A stretch of 50,616 nucleotides of DNA from Bradyrhizobium sp. (GCF_027307225.1 NZ_DAHUXJ010000014.1:1-50616); one strand, 5' to 3'; shown: positions 25,102-33,252, counted from the first letter of the stretch. Translations and numbers: made by a program. The notes: generated from the letters alone by a model not told the origin.

Positions 25102-25860
25102 TCAGCGCGGCGCCATGCGAATGGCGCCGTCGAGGCGGATCGTCTCGCCGTTGAGCATGGCGTTCTCGACGATGTGGACCGCGAGGTTGCCGTATTCGGC
25201 CGCATCGCCGAGGCGCGCGGGATGCGGCACCTGCGCGCCAAGGCTTTGGCGCGCCTCCTCGCTCAAGCCCATCAAGAGTGGCGTAAAGAAAAGCCCGGGC
25301 GCAATCGTGTTGACGCGGATCTTGTGCTGGGCGAGATCGCGCGCGGCCGGCAGTGTGAGACCAACCACGCCACCCTTGGAAGCCGAATAGGCAATCTGGC
25401 CGATCTGGCCCTCGTAAGCGGCGACGCTCGCGGTATTGATGATGACGCCGCGCTCTTCGCCGACCGGCGCGTCGGTCAAAAGCCGTTCGGCGAACAGCCG
25501 CAGCACATTGAAAGTTCCGATCAGGTTGACGTTGATGATGCGCGCGAACTTGGCGAGCGGGTAGACGCCATCCTTGCCGACGATGCGCTGCGATCCGCCG
25601 ATCCCGGCGCAGTTCACCAACACCCGCGCGATCCCGTGCGAGGCTTCCGCCTTTGCGATGGCCGCCTTGACTTGTCCCTCGTCGGTCACGTCGGCGACCA
25701 CTGCGATACCTTTCAGCTCGGCGGCGACCTTTTCGGCGTTCTCCCTGCTTTGATCCAGCACGGCGACCTTGGCACCCTTGGCCGCCATCGCGCGCGCGGT
25801 CGCGGCGCCAAGGCCGGAACCGCCGCCTGTGATCAAGACAGCAACGTCTTTCAATTGCAT
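25102..25860 (-). CDS. SDR-family 3-hydroxyacyl-CoA dehydrogenase-like protein
   Basis: 252 residues. TGGGSGLG at 11-18, NCAGIGG near 83-89, and YSASK near 157-161 are intact. It is a clear paralogue of the gene at 535-1296: both start MQLKD and end with a RLD...RMAP(K/R) tail. It would oxidise a 3-hydroxyacyl-CoA with NAD, the step after dehydrogenation and hydration. It overlaps the upstream TetR gene by ten bases and precedes the three acyl-CoA dehydrogenases, so it is co-transcribed with them. A thiolase for the next step is divergent at 26727. Confidence 0.87.
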   Translation of the reverse strand: MQLKDVAVLITGGGSGLGAATARAMAAKGAKVAVLDQSRENAEKVAAELKGIAVVADVTDEGQVKAAIAKAEASHGIARVLVNCAGIGGSQRIVGKDGVYPLAKFARIINVNLIGTFNVLRLFAERLLTDAPVGEERGVIINTASVAAYEGQIGQIAYSASKGGVVGLTLPAARDLAQHKIRVNTIAPGLFFTPLLMGLSEEARQSLGAQVPHPARLGDAAEYGNLAVHIVENAMLNGETIRLDGAIRMAPR

Positions 25861-26639
25861 TTTGGTGTTCTCCCTGATCGCTTTTTGTCTTGAAACTTTG
25901 AGTCTCGAACTTGCGCCGACCCTGCCGCAGCTTTTTCTTTCTTGGCATTCAGCATGCCGCCGCAGATCAACGCTTCCATATGCTTGACGTAATCGTGGCA
26001 GACCTCATCGGTCAGGGGGCCAACTCCGACGGCACGCGACATCGCATGGCGGCCGAAAAACAGGTGGTCGCAGGCGCCGATCAGGCTGGTGTAGAACAGA
26101 ACAGGGTCGATGCTGCGAAACTCGCCGGCGGCAACGCCCTCCGCAAGCAGCCGGCGATGAAAATCGAGCAGTGGCGCTACGAAGAATTGCGAAACTTCAT
26201 TGGCTGACTCGGCGCTGCTCTCGTGCAGCAGATAGTGGATCAGGCGATTCATGTAGGGAAAGCGCCAATAGGCGCGGATGATGCCGCCGATATGGAGTTT
26301 CAGTTTATCGGTCGACGAAATCGGCTGAGCCATCAGATATTCGAGTTGATCAATCTCGGTTGCCGCGTCGCGCGCGAGCAGCGCCAGCAGCAGGCCGTCC
26401 TTGTTGCCGAAATGATATTTGACCAGCGCGGCGTTCACCCCGGACTTCTGTGCAATATCGCTCAACGAGATCTCGACGGAGGCACGCTCGATCATGAGCG
26501 CGCTGGCCGCGACCAGAAGTTTGTCGGCCGTCGCGTTCCTGCCATTGCTGAGCGTGCTGGTGGCGCCGGTGTTCAAGGGTCGGTCGATCCTGGCTGAAGT
26601 TCTGGCTTGGAACGCAGCTAAGCTCAAGCCGCTCCGCAT
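25851..26639 (-). CDS. TetR-family transcriptional regulator
   Basis: 262 residues, a little long. The DNA-binding domain is near residues 35-85 (TADKLLVAASALMIERASVEISLSDIAQKSGVNAALVKYHFGNKDGLLLALL), followed by an all-helical ligand domain and a Lys-rich C-terminal tail. It is the first gene of the acyl-CoA dehydrogenase operon (ten-base overlap with the SDR) and divergent from the thiolase, with an imperfect palindrome in the 87-base gap. That arrangement suggests an acyl-CoA-responsive repressor of both sides. The start at 26639 has no good ribosome site, and a shorter N-terminus is possible. Confidence 0.87.
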   Translation of the reverse strand: MRSGLSLAAFQARTSARIDRPLNTGATSTLSNGRNATADKLLVAASALMIERASVEISLSDIAQKSGVNAALVKYHFGNKDGLLLALLARDAATEIDQLEYLMAQPISSTDKLKLHIGGIIRAYWRFPYMNRLIHYLLHESSAESANEVSQFFVAPLLDFHRRLLAEGVAAGEFRSIDPVLFYTSLIGACDHLFFGRHAMSRAVGVGPLTDEVCHDYVKHMEALICGGMLNAKKEKAAAGSAQVRDSKFQDKKRSGRTPKCN

Positions 26640-26647
26640 CTCAAGAG

Positions 26648-26667
26648 TTAATTGAACGATTGACTAA
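26648..26667. promoter_or_regulatory. Possible TetR operator in the divergent gap
   Basis: TTAATTGAACGATTGACTAA is an imperfect palindrome (outer TTA.T and A.TAA match) and also contains ATTGA twice, spaced eight bases apart. It lies 8-28 bases upstream of the TetR start and could control both divergent transcripts. Weak by sequence alone. Confidence 0.35.
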
Positions 26668-26726
26668 ATCGGTGGGCGCCCTTTTAATTCGACGCCAACC
26701 GGAACAAGCAATCAGGGAGAACGCCC

Positions 26727-27899
26727 ATGGCCGAGGCCTATATCGTCGCCGCCGCGCGCACCGCTGGAGGCCGCAAGGGAGGCCGTCTTGCCGGCTGGCA
26801 TCCTGCCGATCTCGCGGCTTCCGTGCTCGATGCACTGGTGGAACGTTCCGGCGCAGCACCGGACCAGATCGAAGACGTGATCATGGGCTGCGTCATGCAG
26901 GTCGGTGAACAATCCAACAACATCGCGCGCAACGCCATTATGGCCTCCAAACTGCCGGAAAGCGTGCCGGGCACATCGATCGACCGGCAGTGCGGGTCCT
27001 CGCAGCAGGCGCTGCACTTTGCCGCACAAGCCGTGATGTCAGGGAGCATGGACGTCGTGATCGCGGCCGGTGTCGAAGCGATGACGCGGGTGCCGATGGG
27101 GCTTGCCTCGCAACTGCCGGCGAAAAACGGTTTCGGCCATTACAAGAGCCCGAACATCGAGCAGCGCTACCCGAACATCGTGTTCAGCCAGTTCACCGGC
27201 GCTGAAATGATGGCCGAGAAATACGGCCTCTCCAAAGACGATCTGGACGAATACTCCTACCAGAGCCACCAGCGCGCCATCGCGGCGACGCAAGGAGGCC
27301 GGTTCAAGGACGAGATCGTGCCGCTGCCGATCACGCGCGCCGATGGCTCAAAGGACATTCACTCGATCGACGAGGGAATTCGTTTTGACGCGAGCCTGGA
27401 TGGCATCAAGGGCGTCAAGCTGATCGCGGAGAACGGCAAGCTGACGGCGGCCTCGGCCAGCCAGATCTGCGACGGCGCATCCGGCGTGATGGTCGTCAAC
27501 GAAAAAGGCCTGAAGTCGCTCGGCATTGCGCCGATCGCGCGGGTTCACCACATGACCATGATGGGCGGCGATCCCGTCATCATGCTTGAAGCGCCGCTGC
27601 ATGCGACGGAACGCGCGCTAAAGAAGGCCGGCATGAAGGTCGACGACATCGACCTGTTCGAGGTGAACGAGGCCTTTGCCTCGGTGCCGACCGCGTGGCT
27701 GAAGACCACCGGCGCCGATCCGGAGCGGCTCAACGTCAACGGCGGCGCCATTGCGCTCGGCCATCCCTTGGGAGGTTCCGGCACCAAGCTGATGACGACC
27801 TTGGTCAACGCGCTCAAACAGCGCAACAAGCGTTATGGGCTGCAGACCATGTGCGAGGGCGGCGGCATGGCCAACGTCACCATCGTGGAGAGGCTCTGA
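26727..27899 (+). CDS. Acetyl-CoA C-acyltransferase (thiolase)
   Basis: 390 residues, normal thiolase length. The catalytic Cys89 lies in SIDRQCGSSQQA, His346 in GGAIALGHPLGGSG, and Cys376 in MCEGGGMANV, so all catalytic residues are present. It cleaves a 3-ketoacyl-CoA to acetyl-CoA and a shortened acyl-CoA (or the reverse). It diverges from the TetR-led operon of SDR and acyl-CoA dehydrogenases, completing a beta-oxidation set except for a hydratase, which could be the crotonase-fold protein at 19543 or a gene elsewhere. A GGGAGAA ribosome site precedes the ATG. Confidence 0.93.
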   Translation: MAEAYIVAAARTAGGRKGGRLAGWHPADLAASVLDALVERSGAAPDQIEDVIMGCVMQVGEQSNNIARNAIMASKLPESVPGTSIDRQCGSSQQALHFAAQAVMSGSMDVVIAAGVEAMTRVPMGLASQLPAKNGFGHYKSPNIEQRYPNIVFSQFTGAEMMAEKYGLSKDDLDEYSYQSHQRAIAATQGGRFKDEIVPLPITRADGSKDIHSIDEGIRFDASLDGIKGVKLIAENGKLTAASASQICDGASGVMVVNEKGLKSLGIAPIARVHHMTMMGGDPVIMLEAPLHATERALKKAGMKVDDIDLFEVNEAFASVPTAWLKTTGADPERLNVNGGAIALGHPLGGSGTKLMTTLVNALKQRNKRYGLQTMCEGGGMANVTIVERL

Positions 27900-27956
27900 G
27901 GCACAGCTATCGCCGGTTCACGCATTCTAGGCGTTGGTAAAGAGTCTCGCCCAAGA

Positions 27957-28862
27957 TCAATTGTGATCACGGCAATTGATCGTAATGTTTGCAAGCTTGC
28001 TCCACAGATCGAGTATCTCGATATGACTTAGTCCCGCGAATTGACCGTCACTGACCTCGATGACGATCCACTCTCCGGTCTCCAGTTGTCCGACATCGAC
28101 CGCTAGGAACGGCGTTCCAACGCGACGCGCGGCTTCAATCACTAGTGCTCTGAGGATCTGCTCTTCGGCGGCAGAGAGAGGACTGGAATCGACATATTCG
28201 TCCCAGTAGAAACCGAAAGCGAGTACGGTATCGCCATAGATAAAGGCGCGATACTCACGGCCAATCGGAAAGGATTGGCTGTCAGTTGCGATTGCACGAA
28301 ATTTGACGAGACGTCGGGCGACAACCTTCCCGCGCGAGCGGCGGTCGCGGGTGAGCAATCTATCTGCGATGCCGCGCAGTTCGGCATGGTCATGCGCGAC
28401 GCAAGCTGCCCATCCCTGATCCTTGTTGGATTTGACGGCGCCTCTGACAAACATGGGAAATTCGAGATCCTGTTCGATTTCCTGGAGACCATCGAGGTCG
28501 TTGACGATGACGCTCTTCGGCGTTAGTTCGTCGAGCAACGGATAAAACTGGTCAAATTCCATGGCTGTCCGATGTTGCGCGGGCGTGTTGATTAGCCGCA
28601 CTCCTTTTGCGGCCGCGGCGTCGAAGATTGCCGTGTATCGCTCAACGGAGGGAATGTAACCGGCCCAGACGCCGACTATCGGAGCCCCGAACTCGGGAAG
28701 ATAAGCGAGTGCGTTTTCCGCAGTCCCACACTCTTCGAAGTCCAAAGGAATTGGATAGATGCGGCAGCCGAGCATGCGCACCACGTCTATAATTGAGCGG
28801 AGTTCGCGGCCGTTGATCGTGTTCGGATCAACAAAAGAATCTTCGCTGAGAACGAGTATCAT
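27957..28862 (-). CDS. ATP-grasp domain protein (DUF4343/R2K-like)
   Basis: 301 residues. The N-terminal half is a pre-ATP-grasp Rossmann-like region (MILVLSEDSFVDPNTINGRELRSII). The C-terminal half is ATP-grasp-like: FPMFVRGAVKSNKDQGWAA with a nucleotide-binding Lys, GREYRAFIYGDTVLAFGFYWDEY, and FLAVDVGQLETGEWIVIEVSDGQFAGLS with metal-binding acidic residues. Members ligate amino or carboxyl groups with ATP; the substrate is unknown. Base composition is visibly lower in GC than the flanks (27 of 60 bases in 27961-28020), suggesting transfer. The frame is open upstream to 29708 but only the part from ATG 28862 looks real. A 9-bp hairpin (27955-27981) spans its stop. Confidence 0.75.
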   Translation of the reverse strand: MILVLSEDSFVDPNTINGRELRSIIDVVRMLGCRIYPIPLDFEECGTAENALAYLPEFGAPIVGVWAGYIPSVERYTAIFDAAAAKGVRLINTPAQHRTAMEFDQFYPLLDELTPKSVIVNDLDGLQEIEQDLEFPMFVRGAVKSNKDQGWAACVAHDHAELRGIADRLLTRDRRSRGKVVARRLVKFRAIATDSQSFPIGREYRAFIYGDTVLAFGFYWDEYVDSSPLSAAEEQILRALVIEAARRVGTPFLAVDVGQLETGEWIVIEVSDGQFAGLSHIEILDLWSKLANITINCRDHN

Positions 28863-29063
28863 CGTCAGCTCGCTGCACTTGGGTTGATCGCGCTTCGTAT
28901 CAAGGATTCGCGGAACTGTACTACCCATGATCGAGGCGGCGGGAAGGTAAACGCAAACCGCGATGAATCGTCGCGTCCGACCTTGAGCTTGATATTTGCG
29001 CCTTACAATATGGCTGAGTGAGCCGTTTTCTGAACTGAAGTCCGGCCATGACGAGGACCTGCC

Positions 29064-30206
29064 GTGATCAATTTCCCTGACCTTCCGCTTCCCGCCGGCA
29101 TCCGGGCGCGCTTCGTCGAGGGCGTCAATGGGCTCACCATGCATGTGCTGGAGGCCGGCTTTGAAAGCAAGGGACGGCCGTGCGTGCTGCTGCTGCATGG
29201 CTTTCCGGAGCTCGCTTTTAGCTGGCGCAAGGTGATGCCGGCCTTGGCGGACGCCGGCTATCACGTGATCGCGCCCGACCAGCGCGGCTACGGACGCACC
29301 ACTGGATGGGACGCGAGCTATGACGGCAGCCTGACACCGTTTCGCTTGCCCAACCTGGTGCGTGACGCGCTTGGCGTCGTCGCCGCGTTCGGTCACCGCT
29401 CGGTCGCGGCCGTCGTCGGTCACGATTTCGGCAGTTCGGTCGCCGCCTGGTGCGGGGTGATCCGGCCGGACGTGTTTCGATCGGTAGTCTTGATGAGCGC
29501 GCCATTCGCGGGTCCGCCGCAGGTGGCCTCCAATCTCGCCGACGCGCCGCTGCCGCCGAAGCGTGTCGACCCCGTGCATCACGAGTTGGCCGCCCTGCCG
29601 CGTCCGCGCAAGCATTATCACTGGTACTATTCGACGCCCGAGGCGAACGACGACATGTGGCGGCCGCGCCAGGGCGTTCACGATTTCCTGCGCGCCTACT
29701 ATCATCACAAGAGCGCCGACTGGAAAGACAATAAGCCTTATCCGCTCAAATCCTGGTCGGCAGCGGAACTGGCGAAACTGCCGGGCTATTATGTGATGGA
29801 TCTTGCCAAGACCATGCCCGAGACGGTTGCGGAAGAAATGCCGTCGTCAGAATCGATCGCCGCGAACAAGTGGCTTCCCGACCACGAGCTCGCGGTCTAC
29901 AGCGGCGAATATCGGCGCACGGGATTCCAGGGCGGCCTGCAATGGTATCGCTGCGGTACCTCGGGCGCCTTCGCCGCGGAACTCGAGACATGGTCGGGCA
30001 GAAGCATCGACGTGCCCTCCTGCTTCATCTCCGGCAAACAGGATTGGGGCACCTATCAGCGCCCCGGCATGTTCGAGGCGATGCAGAAAGCGGCCTGCAC
30101 CAACATGACGAGCGTTCATCTCGTCGACGGCGCCGGGCATTGGGTCCAGCAGGAGCAGGCGAGCGAAGTCAGCCGTTTGCTGCTGCAGTTTCTGAAAGCT
30201 GCCTAG
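29064..30206 (+). CDS. Alpha/beta hydrolase, epoxide-hydrolase-like
   Basis: 380 residues. LLHGFPELAFSWRKVMPALADAGYHVIAPDQRGYGRT is the oxyanion-loop and strand pattern, GHDFGSSVAAW carries the nucleophilic Asp expected in epoxide hydrolases and haloalkane dehalogenases, and GAGHWVQQEQ near the end carries the catalytic His. A cap domain with HHELAALPRPRKHYHWYYSTPEANDDMWRP may supply the epoxide-activating Tyr. Most probably an epoxide hydrolase, although esters cannot be excluded. It diverges from the ATP-grasp gene; a -35-like TTGAGC and -10-like TACAAT lie at 28983-29009. Confidence 0.85.
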   Translation: MINFPDLPLPAGIRARFVEGVNGLTMHVLEAGFESKGRPCVLLLHGFPELAFSWRKVMPALADAGYHVIAPDQRGYGRTTGWDASYDGSLTPFRLPNLVRDALGVVAAFGHRSVAAVVGHDFGSSVAAWCGVIRPDVFRSVVLMSAPFAGPPQVASNLADAPLPPKRVDPVHHELAALPRPRKHYHWYYSTPEANDDMWRPRQGVHDFLRAYYHHKSADWKDNKPYPLKSWSAAELAKLPGYYVMDLAKTMPETVAEEMPSSESIAANKWLPDHELAVYSGEYRRTGFQGGLQWYRCGTSGAFAAELETWSGRSIDVPSCFISGKQDWGTYQRPGMFEAMQKAACTNMTSVHLVDGAGHWVQQEQASEVSRLLLQFLKAA

Positions 30207-30240
30207 TACAGTTTGGACCGCGCCTTCACCGTCCTCCCCA

Positions 30241-30274
30241 GCCGGGACACAGGAACAATTGCTTGTTCCCCGGC
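30241..30274. terminator. Strong hairpin between the hydrolase and the first His-rich gene
   Basis: GCCGG...CCGGC outer and GGAACAA-TTGC-TTGTTCC inner stems form one stable hairpin. It could terminate the hydrolase transcript or be part of the 5' leader of the His-rich gene, whose start is 50 bases further on. No T run follows, so intrinsic termination is not certain. Confidence 0.45.
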
Positions 30275-30323
30275 GTTGGCTGCCGATGGGTCATGTGCCC
30301 GAGATCAGGTTTGGAGGAGATAT

Positions 30324-30641
30324 ATGGAGAAGAGAATCGCTGGACTTCTGGGCGCGGTAGCGACGCTCGGGGCGATGAATGCAGCTCAGGCGGCACCAAC
30401 ACCGCAAGTACCGACCGAGACATTGAGAGCGAATTCATTCGCGGAATTGCTGGAACCGATTCCCAACGCCGCATCGATGCTGCAAGCCGTTGACCAAGCT
30501 CCCACAGCACCGTCGGCTGAAGGCAATGTGCAACTGGCGCAATACTATTACCATCATCACCACCACCACCATCATCACCATTTCTGGCGGCGGTATCGGC
30601 ATCACCATCATCATCATCACGGTTACTATCGCTATTATTGA
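30324..30641 (+). CDS. Secreted histidine-run protein 1
   Basis: 105 residues. A Sec signal peptide (MEKRIAGLLGAVATLGAMNA then AQAA) is followed by NSFAELLEPIPNAASMLQAVDQ, a spacer, and a C-terminus with runs of ten and seven His separated by WRRYR and ending in Tyr/Arg. The start at 30324 follows GGAGGAG; the frame extends upstream without a ribosome site. It is a paralogue of the next gene, with the same signal peptide, the same NSFAELLEPIPNAA box and the same terminal His runs. Polyhistidine suggests binding of Ni, Zn, Cu or Co in the periplasm. No known family function. Confidence 0.75.
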   Translation: MEKRIAGLLGAVATLGAMNAAQAAPTPQVPTETLRANSFAELLEPIPNAASMLQAVDQAPTAPSAEGNVQLAQYYYHHHHHHHHHHFWRRYRHHHHHHHGYYRYY

Positions 30642-30663
30642 CATCTCCCGGATTATGAATCCA

Positions 30664-30695
30664 AAACAGGGCCGCTTGGGGCCCTGTTTCTTGTC
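30664..30695 (+). terminator. Rho-independent terminator after His-rich gene 1
   Basis: AAACAGGGCC (30664-30673), loop GCTTGG, GGCCCTGTTT (30680-30689), then TTCTTG. A ten-base-pair GC-rich stem ending in T residues, 23 bases after the stop codon. It separates the two His-rich genes into distinct transcripts. Confidence 0.75.
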
Positions 30696-30809
30696 TCCGA
30701 TCGCGGCTTCCGACGCGGATTGCGGGGAAAGGCGTTCTGTCCGGGGCGCCCATCCCCGAACCGGAGTTTGATTCGACGCTGACTCAGTTTTGTCATAGGC
30801 ATCAGATAG

Positions 30810-30838
30810 TACCCGGTGTTGCGGGCCAACACCCGGTA
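30810..30838 (+). promoter_or_regulatory. Leader hairpin upstream of His-rich gene 2
   Basis: TACCCGGTGTTG pairs with CAACACCCGGTA with a single C-C mismatch and a five-base loop, 20 bases upstream of the ATG and eleven before the GGAGG ribosome site. A stable leader structure at this spot can control translation or mRNA stability; function inferred only. Confidence 0.45.
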
Positions 30839-30858
30839 TCCGCTATAAAGGAGGTATA

Positions 30859-31263
30859 ATGGAAAAGAAGATTGCTGGTCTCTTGGGTGCGGTAGCGACG
30901 CTCGGCGCGGTCAACGCCAGCCAGGCGGCACCGATGCGGGCACCAGCCCCGAGCGACATTCTGAAGGTCAATTCCTTTGCCGAATTGCTCGAACCTATTC
31001 CGAACGCAGCAGAGCTGCTGAAGATCGTGGATCAATCCGGGCCGGGCCCTTCACCAGCAGCCAACGTCCAGCCGGCCCAGTATTGGTACCACCATCATCA
31101 TCATCATCATCACCATAACTTCTATCCACGCTACGGTTATCCAGGGTATGGATATCCAGGGTACGGATATGGCGGCGTGGTCGTGCCAAGATATCCCCGG
31201 TACTATCATCATCACCACCATCACCACCATCACCACAACTTTTACCCGCGTGGCTACTGGTAA
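30859..31263 (+). CDS. Secreted histidine-run protein 2
   Basis: 134 residues. The signal peptide MEKKIAGLLGAVATLGAVNA with SQAA, then NSFAELLEPIPNAAELLKIVDQ, then a C-terminus of nine His, a Tyr/Pro/Gly-rich repeat (YGYPGYGYPGYGYGG), ten His, and an aromatic end. It is the tandem paralogue of the gene at 30324, with the Tyr-Gly-Pro insert as its main difference. The AAGGAGG ribosome site is strong. Mature protein expected in the periplasm or outside; metal binding is likely from composition, function otherwise unknown. The His codons make slippage-prone CAT/CAC repeats, so length may vary among strains. Confidence 0.78.
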   Translation: MEKKIAGLLGAVATLGAVNASQAAPMRAPAPSDILKVNSFAELLEPIPNAAELLKIVDQSGPGPSPAANVQPAQYWYHHHHHHHHHNFYPRYGYPGYGYPGYGYGGVVVPRYPRYYHHHHHHHHHHNFYPRGYW

Positions 31264-31290
31264 GGTGCGAAGCGGTCAGGCGCCAAACTG

Positions 31291-31340
31291 CCAACAGGAC
31301 ACCCGACCTGGTGCTGACGTGTCGCGGGTCCTGTTGGTTT
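31291..31340 (+). terminator. Terminator-like hairpin after His-rich gene 2
   Basis: CCAACAGGAC (31291-31300) pairs perfectly with GTCCTGTTGG (31328-31337), followed by TTTG. The loop is long (27 bases) but holds a further CCCG/CGGG pair. It lies between the His-rich gene and the convergent gene at 31357, so it may serve both directions. Confidence 0.55.
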
Positions 31341-31356
31341 GCCAGATGCCGCCGCT

Positions 31357-32079
31357 TTATCCTTGGCGAGCCTTTTCCTTGGCTGCGCGATGAAGATGCC
31401 GATAGGTGCCGTCGAACACGGTGTCTGTTGAGGACGTCCATTCGGTCCCGGCCGATAGCGTTGGCCGGCTGTTGTAAATCCGGCGAGCCTGCAGCTCGCG
31501 TTCGGCAAACTCTTCCATGCTCATCGGCTCTAGTTCGAAATTTGCCTCTTCGGGAATGACGATGATCTGAGCGAACGGCTCCTTTGGCCGAAAAATATGC
31601 GTGCAGCCCTCGTCCGGTGACTTGAACACGCAAAAGAACAGCATCGGCCACCAGTTTCGGATCAACGCCGGCACAGCGATCGGAACGGTACCGGTTCGAT
31701 CGTTATAAAAACGCGGATGCGGCTCGGTACGGATCGCCATGCCCTTCTCGACCTTGAGATCGAGGAGAAGCTGATAAGTGTAAAAATCACCACCGAAGCT
31801 CCGGAACGGCGGCCAGTTCACGCCGCTGTCAGGTGGATCGCCCCAATCGCTTTCCAGAACGAGGCGCCCATCTTTGGTGCTGACGCGCAACTCGTTGTCA
31901 TAGGGGTAAAACAGTTCGATCCCGTATTGGGCTCCTTCCGAAAACGGAACGCAGTGCCAGACCTGCTCGCGTGAGCCATTGGCGCGAGGCTCACGCTGAC
32001 CGGCCCATCCGGGGATCTCGAGTTTGGTCCGCCGGGGCGCAAGCCTCGGATCATTCAAGCGGTATTTGACCTTTTCCAT
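31357..32079 (-). CDS. Conserved hypothetical protein (possibly DUF6065-like)
   Basis: About 240 residues without signal peptide or membrane segments. It starts MEKVKYRLNDPRLAPRRTKLEIPGW, has WHCVPFSEGAQYGIELFYPYD early on, LRVSTKDGRLVLESDW, and a C-terminal MSMEEFAERELQARRIYNSRP helix. The YGIELFYPYD pattern resembles an uncharacterised family I associate with DUF6065, but I cannot confirm it. I start at 32079 because GGAG lies five bases upstream. It converges on the second His-rich gene and diverges from mbfA. Function unknown. Confidence 0.6.
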   Translation of the reverse strand: MEKVKYRLNDPRLAPRRTKLEIPGWAGQREPRANGSREQVWHCVPFSEGAQYGIELFYPYDNELRVSTKDGRLVLESDWGDPPDSGVNWPPFRSFGGDFYTYQLLLDLKVEKGMAIRTEPHPRFYNDRTGTVPIAVPALIRNWWPMLFFCVFKSPDEGCTHIFRPKEPFAQIIVIPEEANFELEPMSMEEFAERELQARRIYNSRPTLSAGTEWTSSTDTVFDGTYRHLHRAAKEKARQG

Positions 32080-32182
32080 CAACACTCCCCAGCGATGCCG
32101 ATAACCGCAAGCTCGAACGAGCGGAAGCCAGAACGGTTCCCCGCCGCAGGCGAAACGGACGCTGCGATCGGAAGCCGGCGAA

Positions 32183-32230
32183 TTGACCTTGCGTCGAACC
32201 GACTGCTATACAGTTTAGAACTATTCTAAA
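32183..32230 (+). promoter_or_regulatory. mbfA promoter with Irr-type iron control element
   Basis: TTGACC (32183-32188), an 18-base spacer and TATACA (32207-32212) form a strong sigma70 promoter. Immediately downstream is the perfect palindrome TTTAGAA-CTA-TTCTAAA (32214-32230), the form of an iron control element bound by Irr in rhizobia. It covers the expected transcription start, which fits repression of mbfA by Irr under iron limitation, as reported for Bradyrhizobium and Agrobacterium. Confidence 0.85.
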
Positions 32231-32250
32231 TCAATCCAAAAGGCCATACC

Positions 32251-33222
32251 GTGAAGAAATTTGCCGATTTGACCGAGCGGGAAGTGCTGGCGGTGGCAAT
32301 CGCCGCCGAAGAGGAAGACAGCCGCATCTATATGAGCTTCGCGGAGGACCTCGCCGAGCGCTATCCGGAATCGGCCAAGATCTTCGAGGAGATGGCCGAA
32401 GAGGAAAGAGGCCATCGCCACCGATTGCTGGAGATCTACGAAGCGCGTTTCGGCGAACACCTGCCGCCGATCCGCCGCGACAATGTCAAAGGCTTCCTGC
32501 GCCGCCGCCCGATCTGGCTGACCAAGAATTTGTCGTTCGACGCTATCCGCAAGGAAGCCGCGACGATGGAGTTCGAAGCCGAGCGTTTCTACATCAAGGC
32601 GGCCGAGCAGACGCAGGACGTCGGCGTTCGCCGCCTGCTCGCCGATCTCGCCGAAGCCGAAAAAGGCCACGAGCACACCGCGACGAAGCTTGCGGATGAG
32701 ATTCTCACGCCGGACGTGCGTGCGGAAGAAGACAAAACCCGCCGACGCGTGTTTGTCCTGCAATATGTGCAGCCGGGTCTCGCAGGATTGATGGACGGAT
32801 CGGTTTCGACGCTGGCTCCGCTTTTCGCCGCGGCCTTTGCCACGCATCATAACTGGCAGACGTTTCTGGTCGGTCTCGCCGCTTCGATCGGCGCCGGCAT
32901 CAGCATGGGTTTTGCGGAAGCGTTATCGGATGACGGCTCGCTCACCGGACGTGGCTCGCCGTGGCTGCGCGGATTGACGTGCGGCCTGATGACCGCGATT
33001 GGCGGCCTCGGCCATACCATGCCTTATCTCGTGCCCGACCAGTGGGCCAATGCTTTCTGGATTGCAACCGCGATCGCGAGTGTCGTGGTGTTTTTCGAAC
33101 TTTGGGCGATCGCCTATATCCGCGCACGTTACATGGACACGCCGTTCCTGCAGGCCGTATTCCAGATCGTTCTCGGCGGCGTCATCGTGCTTGGCGTCGG
33201 CATTCTTATCGGGGCGTCCTGA
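32251..33222 (+). CDS. mbfA: Membrane-bound ferritin-like iron exporter MbfA
   Basis: 323 residues, a fusion of an N-terminal ferritin-like domain (about 1-145) and a C-terminal VIT1/CCC1-type membrane domain (about 170-323). The diiron ligands are visible as EEEDSRIYMSF, EEERGHRHRL, ATMEFEAERFY and EAEKGHEHT. The membrane part has VQPGLAGLMDGSVSTLAPLFAAAF and about five helices. MbfA exports ferrous iron from the cytoplasm and protects against iron and peroxide stress. The GTG start at 32251 follows AAAAGG. The upstream Irr-type box strengthens the assignment. It converges on the acyl-CoA dehydrogenase gene 30 bases away. Confidence 0.93.
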   Translation: MKKFADLTEREVLAVAIAAEEEDSRIYMSFAEDLAERYPESAKIFEEMAEEERGHRHRLLEIYEARFGEHLPPIRRDNVKGFLRRRPIWLTKNLSFDAIRKEAATMEFEAERFYIKAAEQTQDVGVRRLLADLAEAEKGHEHTATKLADEILTPDVRAEEDKTRRRVFVLQYVQPGLAGLMDGSVSTLAPLFAAAFATHHNWQTFLVGLAASIGAGISMGFAEALSDDGSLTGRGSPWLRGLTCGLMTAIGGLGHTMPYLVPDQWANAFWIATAIASVVVFFELWAIAYIRARYMDTPFLQAVFQIVLGGVIVLGVGILIGAS

Positions 33223-33252
33223 AAGAAGCGAGACGACGGCAATCGGCGATGA

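Noticed and set aside
28863..29708. Upstream extension of the ATP-grasp frame to 583 codons
   Set aside because: The extension overlaps the divergent hydrolase in antisense and shows no domain; the conserved part begins at ATG 28862.
30541..31250. Short CAT/CAC tandem repeats considered as a CRISPR-like or satellite array
   Set aside because: They are codon repeats for His inside two secreted proteins, without spacers of constant size.
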